A DNA stretch of 46,179 bases from Nitrospirota bacterium. Lineage in GTDB: Bacteria > Nitrospirota > Thermodesulfovibrionia > Thermodesulfovibrionales > JdFR-88. Where the stretch lies: NCBI GenBank assembly GCA_021789215.1, contig JAJYJS010000003.1, positions 113,828 through 160,006 of the forward strand. The letters are read 5' to 3'. Position 1 is the stretch's first letter. Each line of letters starts with the position of its first letter. Of this stretch, positions 39,909 to 46,179 are shown piece after piece. The notes below the pieces were generated by a model that was given only the letters and a program-made list of their open reading frames with translations, made no database searches and was not told the DNA's origin. The position numbers were made by a program, and so were the translations under genes.

Positions 39909-40702
39909 TGCGGCCCCAAACGCTGAGAAAAGCCGTCCTGGCAGCATTGGCCGCGGGTCTTTTCCTTCTGGCCGCCGGCTGCCAGAAAATGCAGGTGCCC
40001 GGAGAAAAGCAGCCCGAAGCCGCAAAAGAAAAACCGGTCCAGGTGGTGCCCATGGACACGGTGCTCTCGCAGCTGCCCTGCTTCCAGTGCCACAAGACGG
40101 AGAGGTTCATGTCCGGGGGCAACGGGGGCTTCTCGCACCGGACCCACCTGTCCCTGAACATCCACTGCAACCAGTGCCACAGGGTCCAGGGGCACAGCAA
40201 GCCGATGGTCTTCCTGAACACGTGCGACGGATGCCACAAGCTTAAGGACATTTCGTTCAAGACCGGAGCGATGCCCGCTAAATTCAGCCACGAAAGCCAC
40301 GCAAAGCGGTCCGACTGCAACGAGTGCCATCCGAAACTCTTCAAGATGAAACGCGGCTCCTCGGACATAACCATGGCAAAGCTCTACCAGGGCAAGCTCT
40401 GCGGCTCCTGCCATAACGGGAGGAAGGCCTTTTCCTCAAAGCAGTGCGCACGCTGCCACGAGATGAAGGGGTTCAGGCAGCCGGTGAAATTCCCAGGCGG
40501 CGGGATGCAGCCCGTGGTCTTCAGCCATGAGGTGCACACCGCCATGTTCGCCTGCAAGGACTGCCACGGCAAGCTCTTCCCCATGAAGGCGACACCCGGA
40601 GTCATGAAGATGGATGCGATGAACGCTGGTAAATACTGCGGGGCGTGCCACAACGGAAAGAAGGCCTTTGCCTCGACCGAGTGCCAGATGTGCCATAAAT
40701 AG
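39908..40702 (+). CDS. Nine-haem c-type cytochrome lipoprotein with triheme repeats
   Basis: The 264-residue protein has a lipoprotein signal (LLAAGC lipobox, Cys near residue 25) and nine CxxCH motifs: CFQCH, CNQCH, CDGCH, CNECH, CGSCH, CARCH, CKDCH, CGACH, CQMCH. The last six form two copies of a c7-type triheme unit, each with FSHxxH, CxxCH, a Met-rich loop, CGxCHNGxKAF and CxxCH. The first three resemble a diverged third copy. Such triheme repeats occur in proteins proposed to carry electrons across the periplasm or outer membrane. ATG 39908 is coupled to the cytochrome b stop, and the operon ends with a hairpin at 40756. Confidence 0.9.
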   Translation: MRPQTLRKAVLAALAAGLFLLAAGCQKMQVPGEKQPEAAKEKPVQVVPMDTVLSQLPCFQCHKTERFMSGGNGGFSHRTHLSLNIHCNQCHRVQGHSKPMVFLNTCDGCHKLKDISFKTGAMPAKFSHESHAKRSDCNECHPKLFKMKRGSSDITMAKLYQGKLCGSCHNGRKAFSSKQCARCHEMKGFRQPVKFPGGGMQPVVFSHEVHTAMFACKDCHGKLFPMKATPGVMKMDAMNAGKYCGACHNGKKAFASTECQMCHK

Positions 40703-40755
40703 AAAGCAACCGGATTCCGGGGCCTGGCCCGGACTTCATTGCGCGCAGACGATGG

Positions 40756-40785
40756 AAGGGCGGGGGGGGTAAATTCCCCGCCCTT
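40756..40785 (+). terminator. Terminator hairpin of the cytochrome operon
   Basis: AAGGGCGGGG pairs perfectly with CCCCGCCCTT across a 10-base loop, 53 bases after the last stop codon. The following bases (TCTGCTT) are only moderately T-rich, so this is a strong hairpin with a weak tail. Confidence 0.6.
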
Positions 40786-41288
40786 TCTGCTTGGGGGGAA
40801 TTCGTATTTTCCCGGCAATCTATTTCGAACACCTCAGCCATTGGTAGGGTCAGGGGTGAGGCACAGGTTGACCTTATCACACAATACGTCCAGGACACCA
40901 AACGTAAGCTGGCGCTAATATTTTTAGCATGTTACGGCCTAAAGTCTGTGCCATAGACCGAAGCCTGCACCTCTCAATTTCCATTTGTAATCCGCATGAT
41001 TTTCACGCCTTTATTCCAATTTCCTTCTGTGAGAAAGTGTTACTCTGCGCTATTGGCCCAAAACGTTTGTTTGAAGGGGCTGCACAATCGAGGGTGGGCT
41101 TAATAAAGGCAATGGAGGCATTTTCCCCATTCCGGGCCTGAAGGAATCCGGCGACTTTGTCTTCATGTAAAGTCACCGGATACCGGCTTCCGCCGGCATG
41201 ACCACAGGAGACAAAAAAGACAAGAAACCATCAATGGCGCCCTGCGGCAAGCTGTGGGGAAAATCACTGTTAAGAGACTCTTGCCCCC
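40786..41288. other. Gene-free interval with a degenerate hairpin repeat
   Basis: No open frame here looks like a real gene: the longest forward frame (40929-41141, 70 codons) has no ribosome-binding site and no recognisable pattern. At 41146-41181 ATCCGGCGACTTT pairs with AAAGTCACCGGAT (12 of 13) across a 10-base loop, followed by CCGGCTTCCGCCGG. This resembles the dispersed GGATACCGGCTTCCGCCGG-type repeats found in intergenic regions of many genomes. It may also help end transcription. Confidence 0.5.
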
Positions 41289-41633
41289 TTAGCCGGGGGG
41301 CCAGTGCATCCTTCTGCCGCCAAGCAGGTGGAGGTGGAGGTGGTAGACGGTCTGTCCGGCCTCCGGGTTGGTGTTCATGACCATCCGGAAACCCCTTTCG
41401 GCGATGCCCTTGTCCCTGGCGATCTTGTTGGCCGCCCGGAAGAGGCGCCCGATGAGGGCGTCGTCCTCCACGCCCATCTCAAGCGTATTTGCCATGTGCT
41501 TTCTCGGTATGATGAGGACGTGCACGGGGGCCTGGGGGGAGATGTCCTCGAAGGCGATGCAGTCCGGGTCCTCGTAGATTATCCGGGCGGGGATCTTCTT
41601 CTCGATTATCCGGCAGAATACGCAGTCTGTCAT
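41289..41633 (-). CDS. HIT-family (HinT-like) nucleotide-binding hydrolase
   Basis: The 114-residue protein has the histidine triad HLHLHLLGG near the C terminus and the N-terminal [19 protein letters not shown] of HinT proteins, which hydrolyse adenosine phosphoramidates or aminoacyl-AMP. The two cysteines at the N terminus (CVFC) match the zinc-site variant. The ATG at 41633 overlaps the hisI stop (ATGA). It is the last gene of a three-gene operon. Confidence 0.93.
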   Translation of the reverse strand: MTDCVFCRIIEKKIPARIIYEDPDCIAFEDISPQAPVHVLIIPRKHMANTLEMGVEDDALIGRLFRAANKIARDKGIAERGFRMVMNTNPEAGQTVYHLHLHLLGGRRMHWPPG

Positions 41634-41977
41634 CTGTTTTTGCTCTCAAGCCTGCGGAAAAAGCACGTTCGCTCGCCCGTGTGGCACGCGCCCGCGCCGT
41701 GCTGTTTCACCTTCACAAGGAGGGTGTCTGAGTCGCAGTCGTAGAAGACGTCCTTCACCTCCTGAAGGCAGCCGGAGGTCTCGCCCTTTTTCCAGAACTT
41801 CTGCCTGGAACGCGACCAGAAGTGGGTGTACCCGCTTTCAAGCGTCATGCGGATAGACTCGCTGTTCATGTAGGCAAGCATGAGAACCTCGCCGGTGTCC
41901 GCCTCCTGTACGATGGCGGGGATGAGGCCCTTCTCGTCGTATTTCAGTTCCGGCAGGTTTTTTATGGTCTCTTTCAT
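41630..41977 (-). CDS. hisI: Phosphoribosyl-AMP cyclohydrolase
   Basis: HisI opens the adenine ring of phosphoribosyl-AMP in histidine biosynthesis. The 115-residue single-function enzyme has [31 protein letters not shown] (metal-binding aspartates) and the zinc cysteines in [10 protein letters not shown]. There is no fused HisE domain. It overlaps both neighbours by 4 bases. Its pairing with an adenosine-specific-kinase-like gene and a HIT gene, rather than other his genes, is notable: all three handle adenosine compounds. Confidence 0.95.
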   Translation of the reverse strand: MKETIKNLPELKYDEKGLIPAIVQEADTGEVLMLAYMNSESIRMTLESGYTHFWSRSRQKFWKKGETSGCLQEVKDVFYDCDSDTLLVKVKQHGAGACHTGERTCFFRRLESKNR

Positions 41978-42456
41978 AATTTATAACCTATCTTTCTCAA
42001 AAATTCCTTTCTGTGGGATTTGTCTTCCGCGGTCTCCACGCCCTTCGGGGCGAAGCCGTCCACCACGCCCAGGACGCCCGCGCCCTGCTCCGTTTGGGCC
42101 ACGATGGCCTCCACCGGGTTGGCCGTGGCGCAGAAGACGCGGCACACCTCCGGGCAGTCCTTTATCTGGTTCAGGACGTTTATGGGGAAGGCCTCCCGGA
42201 GCACGATGCAGAAGACATGCCCCGCCCCCAATATCTGAAGGTTTTTGACGCAGGCATCTATCAGGGATTTGTCGTTGCCCTCCGTCCTTATGAGGCAGGG
42301 GCCGGAGGCCTCCGTGAAGGCCACGCCGAAACGGGCCTGCGGGACGGAAGTTGCTATCGCCTCGTAGAGGTCCTCGGCGGTCTTTATGAAATGGGTCTGC
42401 CCCAGGATGAGGTTTGCGCCATCAGGTATGTCCAGCCTTATTGCCTTGAGTTCCAC
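41974..42456 (-). CDS. Adenosine-specific kinase-like protein (PF04008 family)
   Basis: The 160-residue protein matches the small, compact family named adenosine-specific kinase from archaeal structural work. Seen here are [63 protein letters not shown] and the central [18 protein letters not shown] (each quoted in part). I chose GTG 42456 because GGAGG lies 6 bases upstream and homologues start with this MELK-like strand; an ATG at 42495 sits inside the -10 element. It is the first gene of the operon with hisI and a HIT gene. Enzymatic role in bacteria is not well established. Confidence 0.85.
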   Translation of the reverse strand: MELKAIRLDIPDGANLILGQTHFIKTAEDLYEAIATSVPQARFGVAFTEASGPCLIRTEGNDKSLIDACVKNLQILGAGHVFCIVLREAFPINVLNQIKDCPEVCRVFCATANPVEAIVAQTEQGAGVLGVVDGFAPKGVETAEDKSHRKEFLRKIGYKL

Positions 42457-42493
42457 TTTTTCCCTCCAGCGGTGAAGTGTGCAGGATTCCGAC

Positions 42494-42499
42494 ATTATA
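42494..42499 (-). promoter_or_regulatory. -10 element of the adenosine-kinase-like/hisI/HIT operon
   Basis: A perfect TATAAT on the minus strand lies 37 bases before the chosen GTG start. The predicted start point near 42487 gives a short leader with the GGAGG ribosome-binding site at 42467-42463. No clear -35 is seen. Confidence 0.45.
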
Positions 42500-42538
42500 A
42501 TATACAGTCTTTGGAGGAATCAGTAAACAGGAGGGGTG

Positions 42539-42931
42539 TTATTTTTTTGCAGACGGGCCTGGCCGCTTTTTATAGCGGATGGTTATCTCGTATTCTATGC
42601 TTGCGTGCCCCTTGGGCATGTTCTGGCCGTTGCAGGCGAGCGTGCCCTTAGCCGCCTTTTTCCGGTTTTTCACCATCGAGGATATCACCGGGCCCAGGTT
42701 GAACCCCCCCTTGACGCATTCCCTGAACATGCAGGGCAGGTGGAAATAGGCATAGTCGCCGGGCAAGACGTTTATGGTGCGCACCATGAGGACGGGGTTT
42801 GCGGCGTTCTGGTAGTAGATGATTTTAATAGCCAAGCCGGAGACGGCGGGAAAGCGGTCCGATACGAAACCCGATTCGGCCTTCTTCCGCCTCTCCAACT
42901 CATTTTTAGCTGTGTCCTGTTTGCGCGCCAT
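42539..42931 (-). CDS. Protein of unknown function downstream of the cold-shock gene
   Basis: The 130-residue protein is predicted cytoplasmic, basic at both ends (MARKQDTAKNELERRKK and YKKRPGPSAKK). Its ordered core includes VLPGDYAYFHLPCMFREC, KGGFNLGPVISSMVKNRK, KGTLACNGQNMPKG and HASIEYEITIRY. Three cysteines and a beta-rich C-terminal half are visible. I do not recognise the family. It probably shares a transcript with the cold-shock gene 57 bases upstream, and its ATG is directly preceded by a hairpin that includes the only purine-rich sequence available for ribosome binding. Confidence 0.7.
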   Translation of the reverse strand: MARKQDTAKNELERRKKAESGFVSDRFPAVSGLAIKIIYYQNAANPVLMVRTINVLPGDYAYFHLPCMFRECVKGGFNLGPVISSMVKNRKKAAKGTLACNGQNMPKGHASIEYEITIRYKKRPGPSAKK

Positions 42932-42976
42932 CCCCGCAATGCGGGGGGCCCTTTTTTATTTTACCCTCGGCCCCCC
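42932..42976 (-). promoter_or_regulatory. Two mutually exclusive hairpins before the hypothetical gene
   Basis: In the minus-strand message GGGGGGCC (42976-42969) can pair with GGCCCCCC (42950-42943). Alternatively CCCCGC (42946-42941, overlapping the second arm) can pair with GCGGGG (42937-42932), which sits directly against the ATG at 42931. The two folds share CCCC, so only one can form at a time. In the second fold the GGGG that could bind the ribosome is hidden. Confidence 0.35.
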
Positions 42977-42988
42977 TTTTGCTTCAGC

Positions 42989-43189
42989 TTAGAGCTTTAC
43001 TACGTTGACTGCTCTCAGGCCTTTAGGGCTGTTCTCGACTTCAAAGCTCACCGGGTCTCCCTCGGCCAGGCTCTTGAAGCCGTTGCCCTCAATGGAAGAG
43101 TAGTGGACGAACACATCGGTGCCGTCTTCACTTGTGATGAAGCCGAACCCTTTGGATTCGTTGAACCACTTTACTTTACCGTTAGCCAT
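42989..43189 (-). CDS. Cold-shock domain protein (CspA family)
   Basis: The 66-residue single-stranded nucleic-acid-binding protein has RNP1 (KGFGFITSE) and RNP2 (VFVHYSSI), the aromatic residues that stack on bases, and the usual five-strand length. AGGAGG lies upstream of the ATG at 43189. The leader contains a terminator-like hairpin at 43241-43274. Such proteins act as RNA chaperones; cold induction is not implied by sequence alone. Confidence 0.95.
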   Translation of the reverse strand: MANGKVKWFNESKGFGFITSEDGTDVFVHYSSIEGNGFKSLAEGDPVSFEVENSPKGLRAVNVVKL

Positions 43190-43240
43190 GCGGCTTGGTC
43201 CTCCTTCTCAGAAACTAAAGCCTCAGAAGCAATCACCGCA

Positions 43241-43274
43241 ATAAAAAAGGCCACAAAGCTAAAAGTCTTTGTGG
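43241..43274 (-). terminator. Rho-independent terminator or attenuator upstream of the cold-shock gene
   Basis: On the minus strand GCCACAAAG pairs perfectly with CTTTGTGGC across a 9-base loop and is followed by C and TTTTTT (43246-43241). It lies 88 bases after the SpoU-type gene and 52 bases before the cold-shock ATG. It could simply end the upstream transcript. But a TTGACA at 43352-43347 suggests the cold-shock promoter may lie before it, making it an attenuator. Confidence 0.7.
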
Positions 43275-43361
43275 CTCGTTCTCATGCGTACGGTTACAAA
43301 AACTTTCTGAAACTTCATTTTAAAGCATGGCATATGCGGGCAGGAATGTCAAGGGATATTT

Positions 43362-44165
43362 TTATTTTTTCCCGCCCTGCCTTTGCCTCATGGCCTCGAA
43401 GAGGAAGACGGCCGCGGAGGCGGCCACATTCAGGCTCTCGGCCCGGCCGCAGATGGGGATTTTCAGGAGGACACCGGCCCGCTGCCTGATGTCCGCGCCG
43501 AGCCCGTGGGCCTCCTCGCCGAAGGCAATGGCCACGGGCGCCCGGAGGTTGTAGTCGAAAAGGGATGTTTCAGCCCGGGCGTCGGCCGCCGCAAGCGGGA
43601 TGCCGTGTCTGGCCAGCCAGCCGGAGAGCTCTTCAAGCCCGGCTTCCACGACCGGCAGGTTGAAAAAGCTGCCCGCGCCCGCCCGGAGCGCCTTGGACGA
43701 AAACGGGTTGCAGGAGCCTGGCAGAAGGACGCAGCAGCTGGCGCAGGCCGCGTCCGCCGCGCGTATGAGCGCCCCAAGGTTGCCGGGCTCCTTTATCCCG
43801 CCGCTTACGGCTATGAGGGCCGGTTTTCTTATCTTCAGCGTGGAAAGGGAGACGGGTCTCATCCTGGCAAGGGCCAGGATGCCCTGCGGGGCCTCCGTGC
43901 CGGAGACTTTCTTCATTACAGGGCCGGTGACCTCGCGGATTTCAGCCCCTGTTCCGGCAAGATGCCCGACAAGCGGCCCCCATCTGCTTTTGGACAGGAA
44001 GTCTGCCGTCAGAAGCACAAGGCTGATCTCCACCCCGCCGGAGACGGCCATCTCGACAGGGTGAGGCCCCTCTATCAGAAAACCGCTCCCCGCCGGTTTT
44101 TTCCCCACCCGGAGGAGTTCCTTTACGAGCGGGTTTTGCGGGCTTGTGATGGTTTTAAGGTCCAT
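43362..44165 (-). CDS. TrmH/SpoU-family RNA 2'-O-methyltransferase
   Basis: The 267-residue SPOUT enzyme has an N-terminal substrate-binding region (ITSPQNPLVKELLRVGKK, GSGFLIEGPHPVEMA) and the three SpoU motifs: IKEPGNLGALIRAADA, VAIAFGEEAHGL and IPICGRAESLNVAASAAVF. It should methylate a ribose of rRNA or tRNA using S-adenosylmethionine; the target is not deducible. The ATG at 44165 has no Shine-Dalgarno sequence and lies 5 bases after a TATAAT. Confidence 0.92.
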   Translation of the reverse strand: MDLKTITSPQNPLVKELLRVGKKPAGSGFLIEGPHPVEMAVSGGVEISLVLLTADFLSKSRWGPLVGHLAGTGAEIREVTGPVMKKVSGTEAPQGILALARMRPVSLSTLKIRKPALIAVSGGIKEPGNLGALIRAADAACASCCVLLPGSCNPFSSKALRAGAGSFFNLPVVEAGLEELSGWLARHGIPLAAADARAETSLFDYNLRAPVAIAFGEEAHGLGADIRQRAGVLLKIPICGRAESLNVAASAAVFLFEAMRQRQGGKK

Positions 44166-44170
44166 GTGAG

Positions 44171-44176
44171 ATTATA
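44171..44176 (-). promoter_or_regulatory. -10 element directly before the SpoU-type gene
   Basis: A perfect TATAAT on the minus strand is 5 bases from the ATG at 44165, placing the predicted transcription start at the start codon itself. It is one of six such arrangements in this window. Confidence 0.45.
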
Positions 44177-44203
44177 CCCCATAACTCTCCAGCCGGGGTC
44201 TGA

Positions 44204-44232
44204 TTGAAGCGCCGGGCAGAGGGCTATATACT
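44204..44232 (+). promoter_or_regulatory. Sigma-70 promoter of the SRPBCC gene
   Basis: TTGAAG (44204-44209) and TATACT (44227-44232) are separated by 17 bases. The predicted start point near 44239 gives a 27-base leader containing AAAAAGGAGGAGG before the ATG at 44266. It diverges from the minus-strand promoter at 44171-44176. Confidence 0.6.
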
Positions 44233-44265
44233 TTAATTCAGAGGACACAAAAAAAGGAGGAGGCC

Positions 44266-44718
44266 ATGTCTACCCTGTCAAGAACAATAGGCATAAGGGC
44301 TCGCGTTGACGACGTGTTCGAGTTCGTCACGGATCCAAAGAACTGGAAGAGCTTCGTATCGGGCCTGCTTGATGTGCGGGAGATAAGCCCCGGCGGACTT
44401 CAGAAAGGCTCTGTTTTCGTATGGGAATACAGCATGATGGGCATGAGGCTGAGCGGCAGGGGAGAGGTGACCGGGTTCGAGAAAAACAGGAAGTTCGGCC
44501 TCTCGCTCGCGGGCAAGTTCCCGATAACCGAACGGTACGAGTTCATAGAAAGGCCGGAGGGCACGGAGCTTGCGGTTGAAATAGACTACGAGATGCCGGA
44601 AGACATCCTTGGGAAGACCGCCGGCAGGAACCTCGTTGAGCAATACAACGAGATAGAGGCGACATGCAGTCTCGACAAGCTGAAACTCCTCTGCGAGGCC
44701 CTCGTGATGAGAAAGTAG
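44266..44718 (+). CDS. SRPBCC (START-like) ligand-binding domain protein
   Basis: The 150-residue protein fits the SRPBCC/polyketide-cyclase-like fold: an N-terminal strand, helical VDDVFEFVTDPKNWKSFV, then GLLDVREISPGGLQKGSVFVWEY-type strands (quoted in part: LQKGSVFVWEY) and a long C-terminal helix (NEIEATCSLDKLKLLCEAL). The family binds hydrophobic ligands or acts as CoxG-like accessory; no function can be assigned. It has its own promoter and strong ribosome-binding site and is a single-gene transcript. Confidence 0.82.
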   Translation: MSTLSRTIGIRARVDDVFEFVTDPKNWKSFVSGLLDVREISPGGLQKGSVFVWEYSMMGMRLSGRGEVTGFEKNRKFGLSLAGKFPITERYEFIERPEGTELAVEIDYEMPEDILGKTAGRNLVEQYNEIEATCSLDKLKLLCEALVMRK

Positions 44719-44739
44719 GTTTTTTCAACCCCCTCACCC

Positions 44740-44768
44740 TTCCCCCTCTCCCTGAGGGAGAGGGGGAA
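44740..44768. terminator. Bidirectional terminator hairpin between SRPBCC gene and sppA
   Basis: TTCCCCCTCTCCC pairs perfectly with GGGAGAGGGGGAA across a 3-base loop. It lies 22 bases after the plus-strand stop and 34 bases beyond the minus-strand sppA stop. AAAA follows on one side and a TTTTTT run lies upstream, so it could work in both directions. The sequence resembles common CCCTCTCCC-type intergenic repeats. Confidence 0.6.
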
Positions 44769-44801
44769 AATGCCGCGGGAATTGCAATTGGGGGAAGAGG
44801 G

Positions 44802-45788
44802 TCAGGGGTTCCACAGATACATGAATTTGACCCCGGATGAGGACGCGAACTCGTCCGGGCCGAAAGAGATGAGGTTTATTATCTGCTGCCCGGGCAACGG
44901 GACGCCCGAATAGATGGTTGGCTTGAAGCTGCCCGGACGGGCGTAGGTGACGACCTTTGCCCGCTCCGTCTTGAGGGCCTTTTTCATGTCCGCCACGGCG
45001 TCCTCAAGATACCCCACCTTGTCAACGAGCTTTGCGTCCAATGCCTGCTCCGCCGTCAGTATCCGGCCGTCGGCAAGCGCCTTCACCTCATCCCTGGTGA
45101 GCGCCTTTTTCCTGCTCTCGTATACCACGCCCACGAAACGCGCATAGAGGTTGTCTATGATGCCCTGGAGCATTTTTTTCTCCTCGGGCGTGCTGGGCCT
45201 GAAGGGAGACCAGAAATCCTTCTTGGGGCCGGACTTGTAAGTCTCCTCGGCAACGCCGATCTTGCCCATGAGCCCCTCGATATTGAGCTTCATGGCCAGT
45301 ACGCCGATGCTGCCGGTAATGGCCGTGGGGCTTGCGATGATGCTGTCGGCCGCCGCCGCAACGTAATAGCCGCCGGAGGCGCCCACATCCATGATGAAGG
45401 CGTAAACGGGCACCTTCTTTTTCTTCCTGAAGTTCATTATTTCGTGGTAAATCGTGTCGCTTGCCGTAACGCCGCCGCCGGGGGAGTTGATGCGCACTAT
45501 AAGCCCCGCGATTTTTTTGTCCTTTTCGGCCTTCAGCAGCGCCTCCCTGAAGAAGGCGACAATGGACGGCGTTGTCTTCATCCCGAAGCTGCTGGTTGCC
45601 TCCTTGAAGGAGATAACGCCGTCAAGGTCCAAAAGCAGTATCTTGGGCTTTCCCTTGCCCTCCAGCACCTTTTCTTCCAGCGGCTTTACTGAGGGCGCAA
45701 GGGATATGTTGAAAACGGTGCAGCCGGGAAGAAGAAAAAGAAGGGGCAGGAGAAGGAAAAGCTGGAGATGCGGTCTCTTTATTTTCAT
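44802..45788 (-). CDS. sppA: Signal peptide peptidase SppA-type serine protease, lipoprotein
   Basis: This is a short-form SppA of 328 residues that degrades cleaved signal peptides in the membrane. It carries a lipoprotein signal (LLPGC lipobox, Cys near residue 23), the strand NSPGGGVTASDTIY, catalytic serine S138 (DVGASGGYY), AITGSIGVLAM and the catalytic lysine K185 (YKSGPKKDF). I chose ATG 45788, which has AAGGAG upstream and starts the signal peptide; the upstream in-frame TTG is unlikely. The promoter is at 45833-45841. Confidence 0.9.
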   Translation of the reverse strand: MKIKRPHLQLFLLLPLLFLLPGCTVFNISLAPSVKPLEEKVLEGKGKPKILLLDLDGVISFKEATSSFGMKTTPSIVAFFREALLKAEKDKKIAGLIVRINSPGGGVTASDTIYHEIMNFRKKKKVPVYAFIMDVGASGGYYVAAAADSIIASPTAITGSIGVLAMKLNIEGLMGKIGVAEETYKSGPKKDFWSPFRPSTPEEKKMLQGIIDNLYARFVGVVYESRKKALTRDEVKALADGRILTAEQALDAKLVDKVGYLEDAVADMKKALKTERAKVVTYARPGSFKPTIYSGVPLPGQQIINLISFGPDEFASSSGVKFMYLWNP

Positions 45789-45832
45789 GTTCCGGGGCTC
45801 CTTGCAAGGCAAAGTGGTATGAAGTCAATGAG

Positions 45833-45841
45833 ATTATAGCA
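45833..45841 (-). promoter_or_regulatory. Extended -10 promoter of sppA
   Basis: TGCTATAAT on the minus strand is a perfect extended -10. The predicted start point near 45826 gives a leader of about 38 bases with AAGGAG before the ATG at 45788. Confidence 0.55.
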
Positions 45842-45957
45842 GAGAAAAAGGGGAGGCGGAACGGGGGGAGAGGGTTCACCCCTGCCAAAACGTGCACCTG
45901 CATTTTATCCGGAACAAGTCAACCCCCTTTAGAGCACATCTCTCCGTTTTTACGCTT

Positions 45958-46179
45958 TTATTTCCCCGTCCCGGCTTTTTTCTCCAGTTCGTCCACTTTT
46001 TTCTGCAATTTTTTAACAGAGTCCATGAGGGGCACAAAATTGAAATAGCTTGCGTCATCGGCGGGCAGGCTCTCGTTGCTCCCCCACTCTATCCAGGATG
46101 CGTCGTAGACCCTGACCCGCTTAAACCCGAGCGCCCTAAGTACAAAATACGAGTTGGCCGCCCTGGTGCCGGTCTGGCA
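45958..46179 (-). CDS. Rhodanese-type sulfurtransferase, C-terminal fragment (cut by the window edge)
   Basis: The frame is open from the right edge to a TAA at 45958-45960, giving the last 73 residues of a protein that starts outside the window. The first residues are CQTGTRAANSYFVLRALG, the catalytic-cysteine loop of thiosulfate sulfurtransferases, followed by VRVYDASWIEWG, the usual end of a rhodanese domain. A Lys/Glu-rich coiled tail (SVKKLQKKVDELEKKAG) closes the protein and is not usual for rhodaneses. Substrate and full domain composition cannot be seen. Confidence 0.88.
   Translation of the reverse strand, partial: CQTGTRAANSYFVLRALGFKRVRVYDASWIEWGSNESLPADDASYFNFVPLMDSVKKLQKKVDELEKKAGTGK

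Noticed and set aside
40929-41141. 70-codon plus-strand open frame after the cytochrome operon
   Set aside because: No ribosome-binding site, no recognisable motif, and atypical composition; listed only as part of the gene-free interval.
44719-44801. CCCTCACCC/CCCTCTCCC sequence as part of a gene
   Set aside because: It is a self-complementary hairpin between convergent genes and matches common intergenic repeats; treated as a terminator.
45876-46058. 60-codon minus-strand open frame near the right edge
   Set aside because: It runs out of frame across the rhodanese C terminus and stop; the frame that enters from the edge with CQTGTRA is the real one.

Overview
The window is gene-dense, moderately GC-rich bacterial chromosome. 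It is didermic: there is a TTG-started outer-membrane porin, LptF/LptG, a TolC-type channel, a Wza-like exporter and two lipoproteins. Heavy use of ATA and AGG codons, two multihaem cytochromes (7 and 9 CxxCH motifs), an NtrC-type regulator and the GIY-YIG-linked dispersed palindromes suggest Nitrospirota or a Desulfobacterota-like lineage. This is inferred from style only; no rRNA or other marker gene is present. No tRNA, rRNA or CRISPR array was seen.

Layout. 1-3516: a histidine kinase with a periplasmic CX4CH motif, a single-domain response regulator and an NtrC-like sigma-54 activator, overlapping end to end. 3544-4528: three tandem copies of a palindromic repeat, the third carrying a GIY-YIG nuclease gene in its loop. 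4581-6276: porin with its own promoter and terminator. 6536-12911: a solo copy of the palindrome, then a Cu/Ag-type RND efflux operon (FixH-like, TolC-like, adaptor, pump; minus strand). 13065-18602: lptFG, a nitronate monooxygenase, then deoC, a class IV aminotransferase and a Cys-cluster protein on the minus strand.

18786-33416 is the most interesting part. A LuxR-type receptor and a LuxI-type acyl-homoserine-lactone synthase are convergent and overlap at their 3' ends. A 20-bp lux-box-like palindrome lies between luxI and a divergent exopolysaccharide cluster: a small ORF, WecA/MraY-like initiating transferase, six-SLBB exporter, Wzz-like protein, flippase, a pyruvyltransferase-glycosyltransferase fusion, GT2, Wzy-like protein, GT4 and WecB. 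The arrangement predicts density-dependent control of capsule or matrix synthesis.

33479-38026 is a minus-strand housekeeping operon: rtcA, miaA, hfq, NUDIX, SurA-N-like protein, anmK. 38201-40702 is a three-gene electron-transfer module: membrane-anchored heptahaem cytochrome, cytochrome b, and nine-haem lipoprotein with triheme repeats. 41289-46179 holds an adenosine-specific-kinase-like protein/hisI/HIT operon, a conserved-looking hypothetical protein downstream of a cold-shock gene with structured RNA elements, an SpoU methyltransferase, an SRPBCC protein, SppA and a truncated rhodanese.

A recurring regulatory theme is a TATAAT-like hexamer, often as an extended -10 (TGn before it), 5 to 9 bases before an ATG without a Shine-Dalgarno sequence. 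It occurs at six genes and suggests that leaderless or near-leaderless transcripts are common here.
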